DNA of 39,153 bases. It comes from a virus. Of this stretch, positions 36,511 to 39,153 are shown piece by piece; positions within the stretch are counted from its first letter, which is position 1; every line of letters begins with the position of its first letter. The notes below the pieces were generated by a model that was not told the origin of the DNA, did no database searches, and saw only the letters and a list, made by a program, of their open reading frames with translations. A program made the position numbers and the translations under genes. Location of the stretch: positions 1 to 39,153 of IMG/VR virus record IMGVR_UViG_3300035698_007125; one strand, given 5' to 3'.

Positions 36511-37311
36511 ATGATAAAAAAGACTTTCGAACAACTCGTACAGGAAAAATGGATTGCGACCGCCATCGACTATTCGAAGCGGTCCCACGACATATTCAAG
36601 AACCCGTCGAAGAAAGAACTGAACGGAGTACTCGCAAAGAGCAAGGCGAGATTTTCGAACATCGGTTCTGTCCGTGGTCTTCTCACAGGGAAGAACGGAA
36701 ACGGCGATCTGTATGTGTTCGATATTTCCTGCCTGCATGCATTCGCACAGAGAGAACTCGGCATAGAGAATACATCGATGCGGATCACAATGAATCCGAC
36801 ACAGAAAAAAATCTTCGTGGTCGATCTGATAATGAACCCGAAAGCCGAAGTCGATCCGGTGGTTGCCGCGATCAACAAGAACAAAAATGTCCTTGCGGTA
36901 ATGGGCGTCCCGAAAGAAATCATATCCGAAAAATTTCTCAAATATGGAATCTCTCCCTACACCTATAACAAGATGCCGATCTTCGAAAACCCGTCCAAGC
37001 GGGAATACGACGAACTGTTTCAGGGGCTCGCCCAAAGAAGCTACAAACAAATCCGATTCATATGTACAGGTGACGGGAAGGGAGCTATCTATGTTTTCCC
37101 TGCCGAGCTTCTACACGATGACGCACACCGCACAATCGGTTCGGCGGTCCTTTCTCCGAGCCCGGTCTACGGGATGATACGGACAGGTAAAAAAATCCAG
37201 TGGTTCTATTCAGAGGGAGAAGCGGATAGCGAAGACATCACGGTGAACCTAGAGAAGAACAAAAACATACGGAACTTTTTGGGAAGCTCCTATAAGGTAG
37301 ACGAAACATGA
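36511..37311 (+). CDS. Array paralog 10, two fused domains
   Basis: A 266-residue protein. Leader MIKKTFEQLVQEKWIATA (V-Q-E). Domain 1: HDIFKNPSKKEL (26-37), VRGLLTGKNGNGDLYVF (54-70), CLH, NKNKNVLAVM (122-131). Domain 2 opens EIISEKFLKYG (136-146), then MPIFENPSKREY (155-166), IRFICTGDGKGAIYVFP (181-197), ELLH, EKNKNIRNFLG. In domain 2 the conserved Asp is Ala. The only gap from the previous gene is one base. Confidence 0.72.
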   Translation: MIKKTFEQLVQEKWIATAIDYSKRSHDIFKNPSKKELNGVLAKSKARFSNIGSVRGLLTGKNGNGDLYVFDISCLHAFAQRELGIENTSMRITMNPTQKKIFVVDLIMNPKAEVDPVVAAINKNKNVLAVMGVPKEIISEKFLKYGISPYTYNKMPIFENPSKREYDELFQGLAQRSYKQIRFICTGDGKGAIYVFPAELLHDDAHRTIGSAVLSPSPVYGMIRTGKKIQWFYSEGEADSEDITVNLEKNKNIRNFLGSSYKVDET

Positions 37312-38225
37312 ATACACTTAGGGAAGACCTATTCAAGAGAGCGAAGTCGATCCATGGATCGAGCATCGAAGTATACAAAAATCCGAACCATTCGGAGATG
37401 ATGTACATGACAAACAACATGAACATGAGTGCGGTGTGGGCGATTGTAGACCGTGGCGGCATGGGTGATGTTTATGTGTGGGCGGCTGGTCAGGGCGTAC
37501 ATCCGGACGGGCATAGGGCTATAAAGTCTGCGGCAAAGGGCGATCTGGTTCCGCTGTATGCCGAAGCCCATGGCGGGCAGTTGAACACTTCGTTTTCTTT
37601 CGATATGCTTTCAGGTGTACCGGCGGGCGTAAACTTCAACGACTACTTCATAGAAAAAGCAGAAAGATTCTGGATAAAGAACCTAAAGAAAAACAAGAAC
37701 ATGAAGGTTTCCGGGCTCTCTAAAAATCTGCACCATGCAATCTACGGAATGAAGTGGGAGTATAAACCCAAAAAGAAGAAAAAAGCCCTACAAGAAAAGT
37801 ATCATGACACGGTGAAGAACCCGGTCTATAAGGATGCCGCAGAAATATACAAAAATCCATCTCCGGCTGAATGGGATATTCTCGTTGACAGCTATTCCGA
37901 ATGTCGCGGGATTATAACAAAAAAGGGAAAGGGCGATTTATACATCTTCCCTGCCCGGCTCCTGCATCAATACGCCTATGATCTTTCTGTGCGAAAATCT
38001 TCCAATAGAGAAATCGTCCCGGTGACGATCAAAGACAAATGGCTCTATTCTATAAGCCTTTCTACAATGAATACTATATGGAACGAAACAGACCGGCTGG
38101 AATATGAAAATCTTGTAGAGCTATTCAATGATGATCTTGTTCCGAGCATAGAGAAAAATCGAAACGTACTGAAACTCGCAGGCGGAAAAGCGGTGCGTTG
38201 CAAAAAATGGGGGGTACGAACATAA
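37308..38225 (+). CDS. Array paralog 11, two fused domains
   Basis: A 305-residue protein. Domain 1 lacks a typical leader (MNTLREDLFKRAK, with L-R-E) and has IEVYKNPNHSE (20-30), VDRGGMGDVYVWAA and a late FWIKNLKKNKNMK. A Lys-rich linker (KPKKKKKALQEKYHDT, 153-168) holds L-Q-E-K-Y, a leader remnant. Domain 2: AEIYKNPSPAEW (178-189), CRGIITKKGKGDLYIFPARLLH (199-220), EKNRNVLKLAG. Domain 1 is closest to the 31586 and 29028 proteins by its tail. Confidence 0.7.
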   Translation: MNTLREDLFKRAKSIHGSSIEVYKNPNHSEMMYMTNNMNMSAVWAIVDRGGMGDVYVWAAGQGVHPDGHRAIKSAAKGDLVPLYAEAHGGQLNTSFSFDMLSGVPAGVNFNDYFIEKAERFWIKNLKKNKNMKVSGLSKNLHHAIYGMKWEYKPKKKKKALQEKYHDTVKNPVYKDAAEIYKNPSPAEWDILVDSYSECRGIITKKGKGDLYIFPARLLHQYAYDLSVRKSSNREIVPVTIKDKWLYSISLSTMNTIWNETDRLEYENLVELFNDDLVPSIEKNRNVLKLAGGKAVRCKKWGVRT

Positions 38226-38227
38226 TA

Positions 38228-38626
38228 ATGCTGAATTCATTCAAACAATACATCAGAGAGAAATGGATCAAAGACATCGGAGCAGCCCCGGTCTTTATCA
38301 ATCCGACCCGGAAAGAATATACAGAACTTCTCAAGCTGGAATCCTATTCTATGCGAATGTGGATACGCAAGAATGGATCGGGCGATGTGATAGTGTTCCC
38401 CGGTGATGTGCTTCATAACGCGGTGGTAAAGTTTGCCGGATTGAATATACGCTACAACTCGACCGACCTTCGTGCGGAATATTTTGTAGACGATCATTCT
38501 ATTAACTTCTATGCGGATAATAAATTCCGGGACGGAAGCGATAGGGTCTTTGTAGAAGACATAGAGAACAACAAGAACCTGAAGCGTTTCCTGCCGAAAC
38601 CAAATTGGGAAGTAGACCTAGTATGA
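38228..38626 (+). CDS. Array paralog 12, putative internal head protein
   Basis: A 132-residue protein. ATG 38228 is chosen because the leader MLNSFKQYIREKWIKD begins there; the frame is open further upstream. APVFINPTRKEY (20-31), MRMWIRKNGSGDVIVFPGDVLH (42-63). C-terminal motif ENNKNLKRFLP. The shortest complete copy in the array, so it may show the minimal domain. Overlaps the next gene by ATGA. Confidence 0.72.
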   Translation: MLNSFKQYIREKWIKDIGAAPVFINPTRKEYTELLKLESYSMRMWIRKNGSGDVIVFPGDVLHNAVVKFAGLNIRYNSTDLRAEYFVDDHSINFYADNKFRDGSDRVFVEDIENNKNLKRFLPKPNWEVDLV

Positions 38627-39135
38627 TGAAAAGCTTCAAGACATACATCAGAGAAAAATACGCTACTACCATAGTGTTCAAGGGGCAGGGCGAACGAAAC
38701 GAAACAGACCGGCACAGGGAAGAAGGCGAATATACGGTTTTCATCAATCCGAACAAATCCGAACTGCTTCAGGCTCTTAAAGAAGTCCCCGGTTCTGCAT
38801 GGGCGGGATTGAGAACGTCCGTCCGATGCCTCATAGAAAAAGAAGGAAAGGGCGATGTCTATATCTTCCCCGGCAATGTCGTACACTGGTCGGGTGGAAA
38901 TAAGCTGGAAAAATCATTGGGGATAACGTTGAAAAAAGCGGTCCCGGTGACGATTGAGATGGTGAAAAAAACATGGCGAATATCAACCGACTATGAGCAT
39001 TCGTTTTTCCCCGGAATTCCCGCGCGCGTTTTCGCAAAGAAGATCGAACTATATAAACAAAACATCATCGACAATCCTAAAGCGTCATCCATTCTTCCGC
39101 ACAAGGATATAGAGCGTGTGGACATAGGAGCATAA
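38623..39135 (+). CDS. Array paralog 13, putative internal head protein
   Basis: A 170-residue protein, starting at ATG 38623 in an ATGA overlap (ATG 38626 directly follows). Leader M-MKSFKTYIREKYATT (I-R-E). YTVFINPNKSEL (38-49), VRCLIEKEGKGDVYIFPGNVVH (67-88), PVTIEMVKKTW. C-terminal motif IDNPKASSILP. Related to the 29495 protein. Another array gene begins one base after its stop. Confidence 0.72.
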   Translation: MMKSFKTYIREKYATTIVFKGQGERNETDRHREEGEYTVFINPNKSELLQALKEVPGSAWAGLRTSVRCLIEKEGKGDVYIFPGNVVHWSGGNKLEKSLGITLKKAVPVTIEMVKKTWRISTDYEHSFFPGIPARVFAKKIELYKQNIIDNPKASSILPHKDIERVDIGA

Positions 39136-39136
39136 A

Positions 39137-39153
39137 ATGAAATCATTCAAACA
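39137..39153 (+). CDS. Start of a further array gene, cut by the window edge
   Basis: ATG AAA TCA TTC AAA CA encodes M-K-S-F-K, the array leader, so the family continues past the window. Confidence 0.6.

Noticed and set aside
29028-39153. CRISPR or DNA-repeat explanation for the repeated motifs
   Set aside because: The repetition is at protein level; the DNA copies differ widely and the spacing is gene-sized.
1-39153. Integrase, attachment site or other temperate-phage signs
   Set aside because: None seen in the window; the gene content is that of a lytic T4-like phage.

Overview
This window looks like part of the genome of a large, lytic, T4-type contractile-tailed phage (Caudoviricetes). 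The evidence is a block of T4-like baseplate genes (gp48-, gp53-, gp27- and gp5-like), a gp4-like head-completion protein, a T4-type RNase H, an RNA ligase 1, an ATP-dependent DNA ligase, a dense set of tRNA genes, and T4-type late promoters (TATAAATA). The host is not identified. A PEP-CTERM protein and a lipobox-bearing small protein point to an exosortase-containing Gram-negative bacterium; this is inference.

Layout. Positions 1-8.8 kb are a tRNA region: about 14 recognisable tRNA genes plus degenerate tRNA-like elements, mixed with small accessory proteins, a DNA ligase, a restriction-endonuclease-like protein and an HD-type alarmone-hydrolase-like protein. Positions 8.8-20.2 kb are a rightward, tightly overlapping metabolic cluster: RNA ligase, phosphatase, two HExxH proteins, RNase H, AT-hook protein, RecB-type nuclease, a conserved ISHK protein and a glycosyltransferase. 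Positions 20.2-21.0 kb are a 0.8 kb noncoding, highly structured region with a promoter and a tRNA-like element. It shares a 28-bp element and promoter layout with the 5.8-6.2 kb gap. Positions 21.0-23.8 kb hold an HNH protein and small genes, including the PEP-CTERM protein, and end in a terminator. Positions 23.8-28.5 kb are a leftward baseplate operon. From 28.6 kb to the end, rightward, come the gp4-like gene and then an array of at least 12 complete paralogous genes (17 domain copies), with a further gene starting at the right edge.

The array is the most striking content. Many members begin with a short leader such as M-K-S-F-K-Q-Y-I-R-E-K-W, which resembles the capsid-targeting sequence of T4 internal proteins and ends in the I/L-x-E motif cut by the prohead protease. 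Each then carries a domain of about 130 residues with three motifs: (I/V)(Y/F)KNPS.KE, RG(L/I)(I/V)...G.GD.Y.(F/W).....H, and a C-terminal NKN(L/I/M). I propose that these are internal head proteins packaged and ejected with the DNA. A 2H phosphoesterase inside the array, and a nuclease at 4.8 kb, carry similar leaders. Several array proteins are two domains fused, with a leader-like sequence in the middle.

Two promoter classes are visible. The first is a sigma70-like family (TTGACA, 16-17 bp, GGTATAATATA). At three sites it is followed by a hairpin or a stem able to form one near the transcript start, ending in a T-rich run (clear at two, weaker at the third). The second is TATAAATA-type late promoters, sometimes so close to the ATG that leaderless mRNA is predicted. 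Five genes are interrupted by a single-base shift in a short homopolymer. They may be sequencing errors, recent mutations or, for one A-AAA-AAG site, programmed frameshifting.
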